A stretch of DNA of 64,000 bases from Streptomyces sp. NBC_00663 (GTDB lineage: Bacteria > Actinomycetota > Actinomycetes > Streptomycetales > Streptomycetaceae), in contig NZ_CP109027.1 of NCBI RefSeq assembly GCF_036226885.1, positions 5,890,001-5,954,000 on the forward strand, given 5' to 3'. Under the pieces are notes generated by a model. That model had not been told where the DNA came from. It did no database searches and saw nothing but the letters and a program-made list of their open reading frames with translations. Shown in pieces: positions 8,637 to 17,216 of this stretch (positions are counted from its first letter, which is position 1; each line of letters opens with the position of its first letter). Position numbers and translations under genes: made by a program.

Positions 8637-9463
8637 TGAGTGTTTACGGGGGAAACCAGGGATTCGGCACAGGTGGTTCGGGTATGTCTGGGGCTATGCA
8701 GGGATCTCCGGTGCCGAGCGAGCACGAGACCGTCGGCGCCTACGCCCTCGGGATCCTCGACGACGCCGAGGCAACCGCTTTCGAGGTGCATCTCGCCGGG
8801 TGCGAATGGTGCGCCCAGCAGCTCGACGAACTCGCCGGGATGGAACCGATGCTGGCCGCGCTGGCGGACCTGCCCGGGACCGGGACACCCGCGATCGGCG
8901 AGTCGCTGTCCGCCAGGCCCAGCCCACGGCTGGTGAACAAGCTGGTCGACGAGGTCGCCGACCGCCGCGCCCAGAAGCGCCGGCGGAGTTTCTACATGGT
9001 CGCCGCCGCGGCCGCGCTGATCATCGGCGGCCCGCTGGTCGCGGTGGGAGCCACGAGCGACGACTCGGGTGGGAACGTTTCCGCGCACACCACCGCCAGC
9101 AGCCCCGCCAAGGAAGCCTTCGACGTCATCAAGGACAAGGTCACCGCGACCGACCCCAGCACCGACGTCACCGCGACCGTCGCGGTGGAGAAGAAGGACT
9201 GGGGCACCCACGCGGTCCTTCAGCTGAAGAACGTGACGGGCCCCGAGAAGTGCTCCCTGATCGCCGTCGGCAAGAACGGCGAGCGCGAGACGGTCACCTC
9301 CTGGTCCGTCCCGAACTGGGGCTACGGCATCCCGAACGCCAAGACCGAGGAGGCCAAGCAGCCCCTCTACGTCCACGGCGGCGCGGCCTTCGACCCGAAC
9401 CAGATCGACCACTTCGAGGTCATGACCTTCGACGGCAAGAAGCTCGTAGAGGTCGACGCGTAG
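8636..9463 (+). CDS. rsuA: membrane-anchored zinc anti-sigma factor RsuA
   Basis: The product has 275 residues from an ATG sharing one base with the sigU stop. The cytoplasmic N-terminal domain has the zinc anti-sigma pattern: His30, then His52, Cys56 and Cys59 (HLAGCEWC). One membrane helix lies at about 118-138, followed by an extracytoplasmic domain of about 130 residues with beta strands. It would hold SigU at the membrane until a signal from outside, or redox/zinc change, releases it. The translational overlap keeps the two products balanced. Confidence 0.87.
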   Translation: MSVYGGNQGFGTGGSGMSGAMQGSPVPSEHETVGAYALGILDDAEATAFEVHLAGCEWCAQQLDELAGMEPMLAALADLPGTGTPAIGESLSARPSPRLVNKLVDEVADRRAQKRRRSFYMVAAAAALIIGGPLVAVGATSDDSGGNVSAHTTASSPAKEAFDVIKDKVTATDPSTDVTATVAVEKKDWGTHAVLQLKNVTGPEKCSLIAVGKNGERETVTSWSVPNWGYGIPNAKTEEAKQPLYVHGGAAFDPNQIDHFEVMTFDGKKLVEVDA

Positions 9464-9546
9464 AACGTGTGACGGCCGACGCGTAGCTTCCACCGGCCCC
9501 CTTCACCTAAGGTTGACGGCTGCCCAGCACGTCAGAAGGGGGCCCG

Positions 9547-11925
9547 GTGGCCGCTCAGGCACAGCAGGAGACCGCGGTCGGTCCGGATCACGATTCCGTT
9601 CGTGACCGGGAGATCAGCGTCGAACAGGTCCATCTCGACCGGGTCTACCGGCGTCTTGAGGAGAAGATCCACGAGGCGGAGTTCCTCATGAACGACGCGG
9701 CCCAGCGCGGCCAGGTCGGCACGCCCGGCGCGCTCGCCGAGCGGGACGCCCAGGTCTTCCGGGCCGGCGTCCACCTCAACCGCCTCAACAACGAGTTCGA
9801 GGACTTCCTCTTCGGCCGTATCGACCTCCTCCTCGGCAAGGACGGCAAGAAGGGCCCCGACGGCGCCTACACCGCCGTTGAGCCCGCCGAAGGCGCCGTA
9901 CGGGCGGACGACACCGCCGATATCGCCGAGACGCTCCACATCGGGCGTATCGGGGTCCTCGACTCCGACTACGCGCCGCTCGTCATCGACTGGCGGGCCC
10001 CGGCCGCGGCGCCCTTCTACCGGTCGACCCCGGTCGATCCGGGCCGGGTCGTGCGCCGCCGGGTCATCCGCTCCAAGGGGCGCCGTGTCCTCGGTGTCGA
10101 GGACGACCTGATGCGCCCCGAGCTGACGGCCTTCCTCGACGGCCATGAGCTGCCCGTCATCGGCGACGGCGCCCTGATGGCCGCCCTCGGCCAGGCCCGC
10201 AGCCACACCATGCGGGACATCGTCGCCTCCATCCAGGCCGAGCAGGACCTGGTCATCCGCGCCCCCGCCGCCTCCGTGACGTACGTCGAGGGCGGACCGG
10301 GCACCGGGAAGACGGCCGTGGCGCTGCACCGCGCCGCCTACCTCCTCTACCAGGACCGGCGCCGCTACTCGGGCGGCATCCTGATCGTCTCGCCGACGCC
10401 CCTGCTGGTCGCCTACACCGAGGGCGTCCTCCCGTCGCTGGGCGAGGAGGGCCAGGTCGCCATCCGCGCCATCGGCTCCCTCGTCGACGGCGCCGAGGCC
10501 ACGCTCTACGACAGCCCGGCCACCGCCCGCGCCAAGGGCTCGTACCGCATGCTCAAGGTTCTGCGGAAGGCGGCACGGGGCGCACTGGAGAGCAGACCGG
10601 CCGGCGGTCAGCTCGCCCTCGGCGAGGACGACGCGGACACCGCCCGCCCCACCGGCACCCCCACCCGCCTGCGTGTCGTCGCCTTCGGCCGCCGCCTGGA
10701 GCTGGAGGCCGCCGAACTGGACCGCATCCGCCACAACGCCCTCGGCGGCACCGCGCCCGTGAACCTGCTGCGCCCGCGCGCCCGCAAGCTCCTCCTCGAC
10801 GCGCTGTGGGCGCGGTCCGGCGCGGCCGGCCGGCACACCGACCCCGAGCTCGCCGCCGAGCTGCGCTCCTCCTTCGACGAGGACGTCAGCTCCGAGGACA
10901 GCTTCATCGACTTCCTGGGCGCGTGGTGGCCCGAGCTCACCCCGAAGACCGTCCTGGACGCCATGGCCGACGAGCGCCGCCTCGGCCGCTGGGCCCGGCG
11001 CGTCCTCAACCCCGGCGAGGTCCGCAGGGTCGCCCGCTCCCTCAGACGGGACGGCCACTCCGTGCACGACATCGCCATGCTCGACGAGCTCCAGGCCATC
11101 CTCGGCACCCCGGCCCGCCCGAGGAAGAAGCGCGAGCTGGACCCGCTCGACCAGCTCAGCGGCCTGGAGGAGCTGATGCCGGTCCGCGAGGAGTCGCAGC
11201 GTGAACGCGCCGAGCGGCTCGCCCAGGAGCGCACCGAGTACGCCCACGTCATCGTCGACGAGGCCCAGGACCTCACGCCGATGCAGTGGCGCATGGTCGG
11301 CCGCCGCGGCCGGCACGCCACCTGGACGGTCGTCGGCGACCCGGCCCAGTCCTCCTGGTCCGACCCCGACGAGGCGGCCGAGGCCCGCGACGAGGCCCTC
11401 GGCACCCGGCCCCGCCGCCGCTTCGAGCTCACCGTGAACTACCGCAACCCCTCGGAGATCGCCGACCTCGCCGCCAAGGTGCTGGCCCTCGCCATGCCCG
11501 GGTCCACGTCCCCGCGGGCCGTCCGCTCCACCGGCGTCGAGCCCCGTTTCGTGACAACGAACAACAGGCACAGCACCGGGGTGCAGGACTCGCTCGCGGC
11601 CACCGTCCGCGCGGAGGCCGCCCGCCTCCTCGACCTCGTCGACGGCACGGTCGGCGTCGTCGTCGCCATGCAGCGCCGCGAGGAGGCCGCCCGCTGGCTC
11701 ACCGGACTCGGCGACCGGGTGGTGGCGCTCGGCAGCCTGGAGGCCAAGGGCCTGGAGTACGACGCCACCATCGTCGTCTCCCCGGCCGAGATCGCGGACG
11801 AGTCCCCGGCGGGCCTGCGGGTGCTGTACGTCGCCCTGACCCGGGCCACCCAGCAGCTGACGATCGTGTCGGGGGAGCGGGACCAGCCAAACGCGAACGG
11901 GGTGCCCGATCTGCTGAGAGATTGA
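9547..11925 (+). CDS. HelD/UvrD-like superfamily 1 helicase
   Basis: The product has 792 residues from a GTG behind GAAGGGGG. An N-terminal coiled arm (RLEEKIHEAEFLMNDAAQRG) precedes Walker A GGPGTGKTA near residue 250. Walker B, VDEAQDLTPMQW, lies near 569, with further motifs VVGDPAQSSW and VLYVALTRATQQL. Proteins of this layout bind RNA polymerase, removing it from stalled complexes or nucleic acid; some actinobacterial relatives (HelR) protect against rifamycins. The exact subtype cannot be assigned without alignment. It stands alone between rsuA and the malic enzyme unit. Confidence 0.85.
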   Translation: MAAQAQQETAVGPDHDSVRDREISVEQVHLDRVYRRLEEKIHEAEFLMNDAAQRGQVGTPGALAERDAQVFRAGVHLNRLNNEFEDFLFGRIDLLLGKDGKKGPDGAYTAVEPAEGAVRADDTADIAETLHIGRIGVLDSDYAPLVIDWRAPAAAPFYRSTPVDPGRVVRRRVIRSKGRRVLGVEDDLMRPELTAFLDGHELPVIGDGALMAALGQARSHTMRDIVASIQAEQDLVIRAPAASVTYVEGGPGTGKTAVALHRAAYLLYQDRRRYSGGILIVSPTPLLVAYTEGVLPSLGEEGQVAIRAIGSLVDGAEATLYDSPATARAKGSYRMLKVLRKAARGALESRPAGGQLALGEDDADTARPTGTPTRLRVVAFGRRLELEAAELDRIRHNALGGTAPVNLLRPRARKLLLDALWARSGAAGRHTDPELAAELRSSFDEDVSSEDSFIDFLGAWWPELTPKTVLDAMADERRLGRWARRVLNPGEVRRVARSLRRDGHSVHDIAMLDELQAILGTPARPRKKRELDPLDQLSGLEELMPVREESQRERAERLAQERTEYAHVIVDEAQDLTPMQWRMVGRRGRHATWTVVGDPAQSSWSDPDEAAEARDEALGTRPRRRFELTVNYRNPSEIADLAAKVLALAMPGSTSPRAVRSTGVEPRFVTTNNRHSTGVQDSLAATVRAEAARLLDLVDGTVGVVVAMQRREEAARWLTGLGDRVVALGSLEAKGLEYDATIVVSPAEIADESPAGLRVLYVALTRATQQLTIVSGERDQPNANGVPDLLRD

Positions 11926-11971
11926 ACTCTCGGGATGGGAATGGCCTTACGGGATCCGTTTGTTAGCCTGG

Positions 11972-12106
11972 GTGTGACACCGGCTCGATCCAAGCCCCCG
12001 GGCCCAACCTTCGTCCCTTAGAGGGACCACTTGCCGCGAGGCGAGCATGGCGGGTCGGTGTCATTGACTCGCGAGAGGCCCACGTCCATGGACGTGGGCC
12101 TCTTTC
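11972..12106 (+). ncRNA. candidate structured small RNA or leader ending in a terminator
   Basis: In the 304-bp gap before malic enzyme, an 8-bp helix (11975-11982 with 12056-12063) encloses at least two hairpins. One is GTCCCT-TAG-AGGGAC at 12013-12027. The other is CTTGCC-GCGA-GGCGAG at 12030-12045, which has a GNRA tetraloop. A perfect 15-bp-arm terminator follows 11 bases later. A TTAGCCT -10-like element at 11963-11969 would start a transcript near 11975, at the foot of the closing helix; the -35 is weak. It is either a free small RNA of about 130 nt or a riboswitch/attenuator for the malic enzyme gene 123 bp downstream. I know no named family that it matches. Confidence 0.55.
12074..12106 (+). 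terminator. strong intrinsic terminator before malic enzyme
   Basis: A perfect 30-base palindrome (12074-12103) is followed by a short T-rich tract (TTTCGTTG). It ends whatever transcript covers the structured region upstream. It would also isolate malic enzyme from read-through of the helicase gene. Confidence 0.85.
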
Positions 12107-12229
12107 GTTGTGAACAAAACGTTCGCAATCCAGCGTGGCTAACGCCTACTCATCAGTAGGTGCGACGATCGGACGGCATACGGCAATACAGCGACACAGC
12201 GTCACAGGTGAAAGCAGAGGAAGTCGGCC

Positions 12230-13645
12230 ATGGCAACGGCGCCCAGCGTCTCCTACTCGATGACGGTCCGGCTGGAGGTGCCCGCGAGCGGAACCGCGGT
12301 CTCCCAGCTCACCGGGGCCGTCGAGTCCCACGGAGGCTCGGTGACCGGCCTCGACGTGACCGCCTCCGGCCACGAGAAGCTCCGGATCGACGTCACCATC
12401 GCGGCCACCTCCACGGCGCACGCCGACGAGATCGTCGAGCAGCTGCGCGGCATCGAGGGCGTCACGCTCGGCAAGGTCTCCGACCGTACGTTCCTGATGC
12501 ACCTCGGCGGCAAGATCGAGATGCAGTCCAAGCACCCCATCCGCAACCGTGACGACCTCTCCATGGTCTACACGCCGGGTGTGGCCCGCGTCTGCATGGC
12601 GATCGCCGAGAACCCCGAGGACGCCCGCCGCCTCACCATCAAGCGCAACACCGTTGCGGTCGTGACCGACGGTTCGGCCGTGCTGGGCCTCGGCAACATC
12701 GGCCCGATGGCCGCCATGCCGGTCATGGAGGGCAAGGCGGCCCTCTTCAAGCGCTTCGCCGACATCGACGCCTGGCCGATCTGCCTGGACACCCAGGACA
12801 CCGACGCGATCGTCGAGATCGTCAAGGCGATCGCCCCCGGGTTCGCCGGCATCAACCTGGAGGACATCTCCGCACCCCGCTGCTTCGAGATCGAGGCACG
12901 GCTGCGCGAGGCCCTCGACATCCCCGTCTTCCACGACGACCAGCACGGCACCGCGATCGTCGTCCTCGCCGCCCTGAAGAACGCACTTCGCGTCACCGGC
13001 AAGGCAATTGAGAACATCCGTGTCGTCATGTCCGGCGCCGGCGCGGCCGGTACGGCCATCCTCAAGCTGCTGATCGCCGCGGGCGTCAAGAACGCCGTCG
13101 TCGCCGACATCCACGGCGTGGTGCACGCCGGCCGCGAGGACCTCGTCGACGCCGCCGCGGACTCGCCGCTGCGCTGGATCGCCGACAACACCAACCCCGA
13201 GGGCCTGACCGGCACGCTGAAGGAAGCGGTGCGCGGCGCCGACGTCTTCATCGGTGTCTCCGCGCCCAACGTGCTCGACGGCGACGACGTGGCCGCGATG
13301 GCCGAGGGTGCGATCGTGTTCGCGCTCGCGAACCCGGACCCCGAGGTGGAGCCGGCGATCGCCCGCCAGACGGCGGCGGTTGTGGCCACCGGCCGCTCCG
13401 ACTTCCCGAACCAGATCAACAACGTGCTGGTGTTCCCGGGTGTCTTCCGCGGTCTCCTCGACGCCCAGTCCCGCACGGTCAACACCGAGATGATGCTGGC
13501 CGCCGCGACCGCCCTCGCGGACGTGGTGAGCGCCGACGAGCTGAACCCGAACTACATCATCCCGTCCGTCTTCAACGACAAGGTCGCGGGCGCGGTCGCC
13601 GGTGCGGTGCGCGAGGCGGCGAAGGCGGCGGGCGCCACGGCGTAG
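12230..13645 (+). CDS. NAD(P)-dependent malic enzyme with N-terminal ACT-like domain
   Basis: The product has 471 residues from an ATG behind AGAGGAAG. Residues 8-80 look like an ACT regulatory domain (beta-rich, HGGSVTGLDV). The catalytic part has the Tyr motif MVYTPGVARVC near 112, FHDDQHGTAIV near 233, the nucleotide site SGAGAAGTAI near 268 and ALANPDPE near 365. It converts malate to pyruvate, CO2 and NAD(P)H in the cytosol, linking the TCA cycle to pyruvate. The ACT domain suggests control by an amino acid or similar small molecule. It may be regulated by the structured RNA just upstream. Confidence 0.9.
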   Translation: MATAPSVSYSMTVRLEVPASGTAVSQLTGAVESHGGSVTGLDVTASGHEKLRIDVTIAATSTAHADEIVEQLRGIEGVTLGKVSDRTFLMHLGGKIEMQSKHPIRNRDDLSMVYTPGVARVCMAIAENPEDARRLTIKRNTVAVVTDGSAVLGLGNIGPMAAMPVMEGKAALFKRFADIDAWPICLDTQDTDAIVEIVKAIAPGFAGINLEDISAPRCFEIEARLREALDIPVFHDDQHGTAIVVLAALKNALRVTGKAIENIRVVMSGAGAAGTAILKLLIAAGVKNAVVADIHGVVHAGREDLVDAAADSPLRWIADNTNPEGLTGTLKEAVRGADVFIGVSAPNVLDGDDVAAMAEGAIVFALANPDPEVEPAIARQTAAVVATGRSDFPNQINNVLVFPGVFRGLLDAQSRTVNTEMMLAAATALADVVSADELNPNYIIPSVFNDKVAGAVAGAVREAAKAAGATA

Positions 13646-14028
13646 GGCCGGGTGCCGGTCTCCTGGCGCCGGGTGGCACGTCCTGCGAGCGGGTGGGTGC
13701 CGCGTTCCGTTGTCGTAGCCGTGTCGTACTGTGCAAGGGCTGTGGGTGGTCATGCGGGCTTGTGAGCATCACCACCACCGCCCCTGCATCGGCGCGTCGC
13801 GGAACCGCAGGCCGAGGGCCGCCCGTTAGGTTGGCGGGCACGCGCAGGCCTTTCGTGTGACTCCCTAGGGTGTTCTCACGACTCCTACGGGTGCCGGATT
13901 GGCTTTCCCGCCGCAGGTAGGGGCAGGATGCGTCTCTGGGCGCGAGCGCATCGGCAACCGACAGCGCCCAACATGCGGCTCCGCCGCGTGGCACGCCTCA
14001 ACGGCAAGAAGAACACGGGAGTAAGAAC
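13646..14028. other. 383-bp intergenic region upstream of hup
   Basis: No open frame with coding character was seen. It should hold the hup promoter, and a TAGGGT at 13867-13872 is -10-like, but I found no convincing -35. The hup start has a GGGAG ribosome-binding site about eight bases upstream. No hairpin of note was found. Confidence 0.4.
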
Positions 14029-14310
14029 ATGAACCGCAGTGAGCTGGTGGCCGCGCTGGCCGACCGCGCCGAGGTGACCCGCAAGGACGCCGACGCCGTT
14101 CTGGCCGCTTTCGCCGAGACCGTCGGCGAGATCGTCGCCAAGGGCGACGAGAAGGTCACCATCCCCGGCTTCCTGACCTTCGAGCGCACCCACCGTGCCG
14201 CTCGCACCGCGCGCAACCCGCAGACCGGCGACCCGATCCAGATCCCGGCCGGCTACAGCGTGAAGGTCTCCGCTGGCAGCAAGCTCAAGGAAGCCGCCAA
14301 GGGCAAGTAA
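14029..14310 (+). CDS. hup: HU-type nucleoid protein
   Basis: The product has 93 residues, the usual HU length. It begins MNRSELVAALADRAEVTRKD and has the DNA-binding arm motif IPGFLTFERTHRAARTARNPQTGDPI, here split by reference as residues 45-70, with the conserved RNPQTG loop. It binds and bends DNA as a dimer across the nucleoid. It lacks the long Lys/Ala tail of the second Streptomyces HU (HupS), so it is the HupA type. It converges on murA, with a bidirectional terminator between them. Confidence 0.95.
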   Translation: MNRSELVAALADRAEVTRKDADAVLAAFAETVGEIVAKGDEKVTIPGFLTFERTHRAARTARNPQTGDPIQIPAGYSVKVSAGSKLKEAAKGK

Positions 14311-14357
14311 GGGCGCCTGTGCGCCGTCGTGGCCTGGCGCCGCGGGCGACCGCGGGC

Positions 14358-14403
14358 CGGTTGTGGCTGGTCGCGCAGTTCCCCGCGCCCCTTTCGGGGC
14401 GCT
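14358..14403. repeat. common Streptomyces intergenic repeat
   Basis: The stretch includes GTCGCGCAGTTCCCCGCGCC followed by an inverted copy of GCGCCCC (CGGGGCGC). Near-identical copies occur between genes across many Streptomyces genomes (recall). It may act as a secondary hup terminator. Confidence 0.6.
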
Positions 14404-14414
14404 GCAATCAACGC

Positions 14415-14454
14415 CGATGGGGCGGTCACCCGAGTCCGGGTGACCGCCCCATCG
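14415..14454. terminator. bidirectional terminator between hup and murA
   Basis: Two perfect 18-bp arms (14415-14432 and 14437-14454) flank the four-base loop AGTC. It serves hup from the left and the convergent murA unit from the right. It lies 22 bp from the displaced copy of the murA 3' end and was presumably the terminator of the ancestral murA. Confidence 0.85.
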
Positions 14455-14476
14455 ACGTCTGCACGACCGGCGTTAT

Positions 14477-14533
14477 CCGAGTGCTTTGCCCGGGAGTTCG
14501 ACCTTCGCGCCCAGTTCCACGAGCTTCTCCATG
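14477..14533 (-). repeat. displaced duplicate of the murA 3' end (copy A)
   Basis: On the minus strand this 57-bp segment encodes MEKLVELGAKVELPGKALG followed by a TAA stop, the same 19-residue peptide that ends the intact murA at 14612-14672. The two copies match at 54 of 57 aligned bases, with 39 in a row identical, and are offset by 139 bp. The differences are synonymous. No start or upstream coding sequence remains, so this is a vestige outside the gene. Confidence 0.9.
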
Positions 14534-14611
14534 CTGTGTCTGTCCGGGGGATGACCCCCGGGCCCCCAGCCGGGAGCGGCGTGGCCCTGGGCCGGAGCCG
14601 GGAAGTGGCGG

Positions 14612-15958
14612 TCAGCCGAGCGCCTTGCCCGGCAGTTCGACCTTCGCGCCCAGTTCCACGAGCTTCTCCATGAAGTTCTCGTAGCCGCGGTTGATCAGGT
14701 CGATGCCGTGCACCCGTGACGTGCCCTGCGCGGCGAGGGCCGCGATGAGGTACGAGAAGCCGCCGCGGAGGTCGGGGATGACGAGGTCGGCGCCCTGGAG
14801 CTTGGTGGGTCCTGAGACGACCGCCGAGTGGAGGAAGTTGCGCTGGCCGAAACGGCAGTCGCTGCCGCCCAGGCACTCGCGGTACAGCTGGATGTGAGCA
14901 CCCATCTGGTTGAGCGCGGAGGTGAAGCCGAGCCGGGACTCGTAGACCGTCTCGTGGATGATCGACAGACCGGTCGCCTGCGTCAGCGCCACCACCAGGG
15001 GCTGCTGCCAGTCCGTCTGGAAGCCGGGGTGCACGTCGGTCTCGAGCGCGATGGACTTCAACTGGCCACCGGGGTGCCAGAACCGGATGCCCTCGTCGTC
15101 GATCTCGAAGGCACCGCCCACCTTCCGGTAGGTGTTGAGGAACGTCATCATCGACCGCTGCTGAGCGCCGCGGACGTAGATGTTGCCCTCGGTCGCCAGC
15201 GCGGCGGACGCCCAGGAGGCGGCCTCCAGGCGGTCCGGCAGCGCCGCGTGGTTGTAGCCGCCGAGCGAGTCCACACCGGTGACGCGGATCGTGCGGTCGG
15301 TGTCCATCGCGATGATGGCGCCCATTTTCTGGAGGACGCAGATGAGGTCCTCGATCTCGGGCTCCACCGCGGCGTTGGAGAGTTCGGTGACTCCCTCCGC
15401 CAGCACCGCCGTCAGCAGCACCTGTTCGGTCGCGCCCACCGACGGGTACGGCAGCGTGATCTTCGTACCGCGCAGCCGCCGCGGCGCCTCCAGGTACTGA
15501 CCGTCCGCCCGCTTCTCGATCGTCGCGCCGAACTGCCGCAGCACCTCGAAGTGGAAGTCGATCGGCCGGCCGCCGATGTCGCAGCCGCCGAGACCGGGGA
15601 TGAAGGCGTGCCCGAGGCGGTGCAGCAGCGGGCCGCATAGGAGGATCGGGATACGGCTCGACCCGGCGTGGGCATCGATGTCAGCGACGTTCGCGCTCTC
15701 GACGTGGGTCGGATCCATCACCAGTTCGCCGGGCTCCTCACCCGGACGGACCGTCACACCGTGCAGTTGCAGCAGACCGCGTACGACACGCACGTCACGG
15801 ATGTCCGGAACGTTGCGCAGTCGACTCGGCCCGCTGCCCAGCAGGGCGGCGACCATGGCCTTCGGTACGAGGTTCTTCGCACCGCGGACTCGGATCTCGC
15901 CCTCCAGCGGGGTGCCGCCGTGGACAAGCAGTACGTCGTCAGAGCCGTTGACGGTCAT
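14612..15958 (-). CDS. murA: UDP-N-acetylglucosamine 1-carboxyvinyltransferase MurA
   Basis: The product has 448 residues, beginning MTVNGSDDVLLVHGGTPLEG, and carries the KN pair GAKNLVPKAMVAALL near residue 25. It catalyses the first committed step of peptidoglycan synthesis, joining enolpyruvate to UDP-GlcNAc in the cytosol. The usual catalytic-loop Cys region reads LGGCDIGGRPIDFHFE, with Cys near 123, so it is the fosfomycin-sensitive form. Its last 19 codons exist in a second, displaced copy 139 bp further on, so the present 3' end may have been re-supplied by an insertion. Confidence 0.93.
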   Translation of the reverse strand: MTVNGSDDVLLVHGGTPLEGEIRVRGAKNLVPKAMVAALLGSGPSRLRNVPDIRDVRVVRGLLQLHGVTVRPGEEPGELVMDPTHVESANVADIDAHAGSSRIPILLCGPLLHRLGHAFIPGLGGCDIGGRPIDFHFEVLRQFGATIEKRADGQYLEAPRRLRGTKITLPYPSVGATEQVLLTAVLAEGVTELSNAAVEPEIEDLICVLQKMGAIIAMDTDRTIRVTGVDSLGGYNHAALPDRLEAASWASAALATEGNIYVRGAQQRSMMTFLNTYRKVGGAFEIDDEGIRFWHPGGQLKSIALETDVHPGFQTDWQQPLVVALTQATGLSIIHETVYESRLGFTSALNQMGAHIQLYRECLGGSDCRFGQRNFLHSAVVSGPTKLQGADLVIPDLRGGFSYLIAALAAQGTSRVHGIDLINRGYENFMEKLVELGAKVELPGKALG

Positions 15959-16201
15959 GTATCTCGCGTTCCGATTGGTGGGGCAGGGGCCAGAAGGGAA
16001 AGGGTAATCGCCGTCCACCCCCCTTCCGTAAGCCCAAGTACCGCTCAGCCACGTCATAGCTGTGTCACAACACGAACCGTTCCCCGGCGGGCACATGGGG
16101 TCACGGCGGCGGGCGCGCACGAGGGGCGCGTGGTTGCGCTCTGAGCTGCATCCTCCGCCGTAAGGGCATTGCCACCCCCTTTCACGGGAAGATGCGGGAT
16201 C

Positions 16202-16783
16202 ATGTCTGGCATGACCGAGGTGTCCTCGCTCACAGGGCGGTTGCTCGTGGCAACGCCCGCCCTGGCGGACCCGAACTTCGACCGTGCGGTGGTGCTCCTT
16301 CTCGACCACGACGAGGAGGGCTCCCTCGGTGTCGTCCTCAACCGGCCGACCCCGGTGGACGTCGGCGACATCCTGGAGGGCTGGGCGGACCTCGCCGGTG
16401 AACCCGGGGTCGTCTTCCAGGGCGGCCCGGTCTCCCTCGACTCGGCGCTCGGCGTCGCCGTCATCCCGGGCGGCGCGTCCGGCGAGCGGGCCCCGCTGGG
16501 CTGGCGCCGGGTGCACGGCGCGATCGGTCTGGTCGACCTGGAGGCCCCGCCGGAACTCCTCGCCTCGGCCCTCGGTTCCCTGCGGATCTTCGCCGGATAC
16601 GCCGGCTGGGGCCCCGGCCAGCTGGAGGACGAGCTGGTGGAGGGCGCCTGGTACGTCGTCGAGTCCGAACCCGGCGATGTCTCCTCCCCGTCCCCGGAAA
16701 GACTCTGGCGCGAGGTCCTGCGCCGTCAGCGCAACGAGCTGGCGATGGTGGCCACGTATCCGGACGACCCTTCGCTCAACTGA
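16202..16783 (+). CDS. YqgE/AlgH family protein (UPF0301)
   Basis: The product has about 193 residues; a second ATG at 16211 could be the start. Family hallmarks are LLVATPALADPNFDRAVVLL, GSLGVVLNRPT, FQGGPVSLDSAL and FAGYAGWGPGQLEDEL. It is a cytosolic protein conserved in many bacteria, with no firmly known biochemical role. It is divergent from murA and sits upstream of the DUF3039 gene with a 29-base gap, so the two may be cotranscribed. Confidence 0.9.
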   Translation: MSGMTEVSSLTGRLLVATPALADPNFDRAVVLLLDHDEEGSLGVVLNRPTPVDVGDILEGWADLAGEPGVVFQGGPVSLDSALGVAVIPGGASGERAPLGWRRVHGAIGLVDLEAPPELLASALGSLRIFAGYAGWGPGQLEDELVEGAWYVVESEPGDVSSPSPERLWREVLRRQRNELAMVATYPDDPSLN

Positions 16784-16812
16784 ACCGTGTGACCTTCAGT
16801 ACCCTGGCTTTC

Positions 16813-17100
16813 ATGAGCACTCTTGAGCCCGAGCGCGGGACTGGTACGGGGACCCTCGTAGAGCCGACGCCACAGGTGTCCCACGGCGACGGCGACCACG
16901 AGCGCTTCGCCCACTACGTCCAGAAGGACAAGATCATGGCGAGCGCCCTCGACGGGACCCCCGTCGTGGCGCTGTGCGGCAAGGTGTGGGTACCGGGCCG
17001 CGACCCGAAGAAGTACCCCGTGTGCCCCATGTGCAAGGAGATCTACGAGTCCATGGGCGCCGGCGGGGACGGCGACGGCAAGGGCGGCGGCGACAAGTAG
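16813..17100 (+). CDS. DUF3039 protein, probable zinc-binding
   Basis: The product has 95 residues. The core FAHYVQKDKIMASALDGTPVVALCGKVWVPGRDPKKYPVCPMCKEIY (residues 35-80, quoted by position) has one Cys in VALCGK and a CPMC pair, fitting a zinc ribbon. The ends are flexible, with a Gly/Asp/Lys-rich tail. This small protein is conserved across actinobacteria and its function is unknown. A strong terminator follows 26 bases after the stop. Confidence 0.85.
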   Translation: MSTLEPERGTGTGTLVEPTPQVSHGDGDHERFAHYVQKDKIMASALDGTPVVALCGKVWVPGRDPKKYPVCPMCKEIYESMGAGGDGDGKGGGDK

Positions 17101-17126
17101 GTCCCGCCTCCGGCTGAGCCCGGTGA

Positions 17127-17165
17127 GGCCCTCGGGGCGCGTTCAGGCGCGCCCCGAGGGCCTTT
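17127..17165 (+). terminator. terminator after the DUF3039 gene
   Basis: Arms of 14 bp (17127-17140 and 17149-17162) match perfectly around an eight-base loop and are followed by TTT. It separates the YqgE unit from the sugar-transport operon. Confidence 0.85.
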
Positions 17166-17200
17166 CGCATGCCTTTTCGCGCGCCGTTCGCAGATCACGA

Positions 17201-17216
17201 AGTGGTTGAGACCTCT
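17201..17216. promoter_or_regulatory. candidate DasR operator (dre site)
   Basis: AGTGGTTGAGACCTCT matches the published DasR consensus, A(C/G)TGGTCTAGACCA(C/G)T, at 13 of 16 positions. It overlaps the -35 region of the sugar-transport promoter. DasR is the GntR-type repressor of GlcNAc and chitin genes, released by glucosamine-6-phosphate. This fits an operon that ends in a hexosaminidase. Confidence 0.65.

Noticed and set aside
9532..11571. 679-codon open frame on the minus strand
   Set aside because: Antisense shadow of the HelD-type helicase, whose motifs are all in the plus frame.
15412..16144. Additional genes overlapping murA and its upstream region
   Set aside because: Several open frames exist on both strands here, but only the minus-strand murA frame has family motifs and proper codon bias. 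The gap 15959-16201 shows no coding signal.
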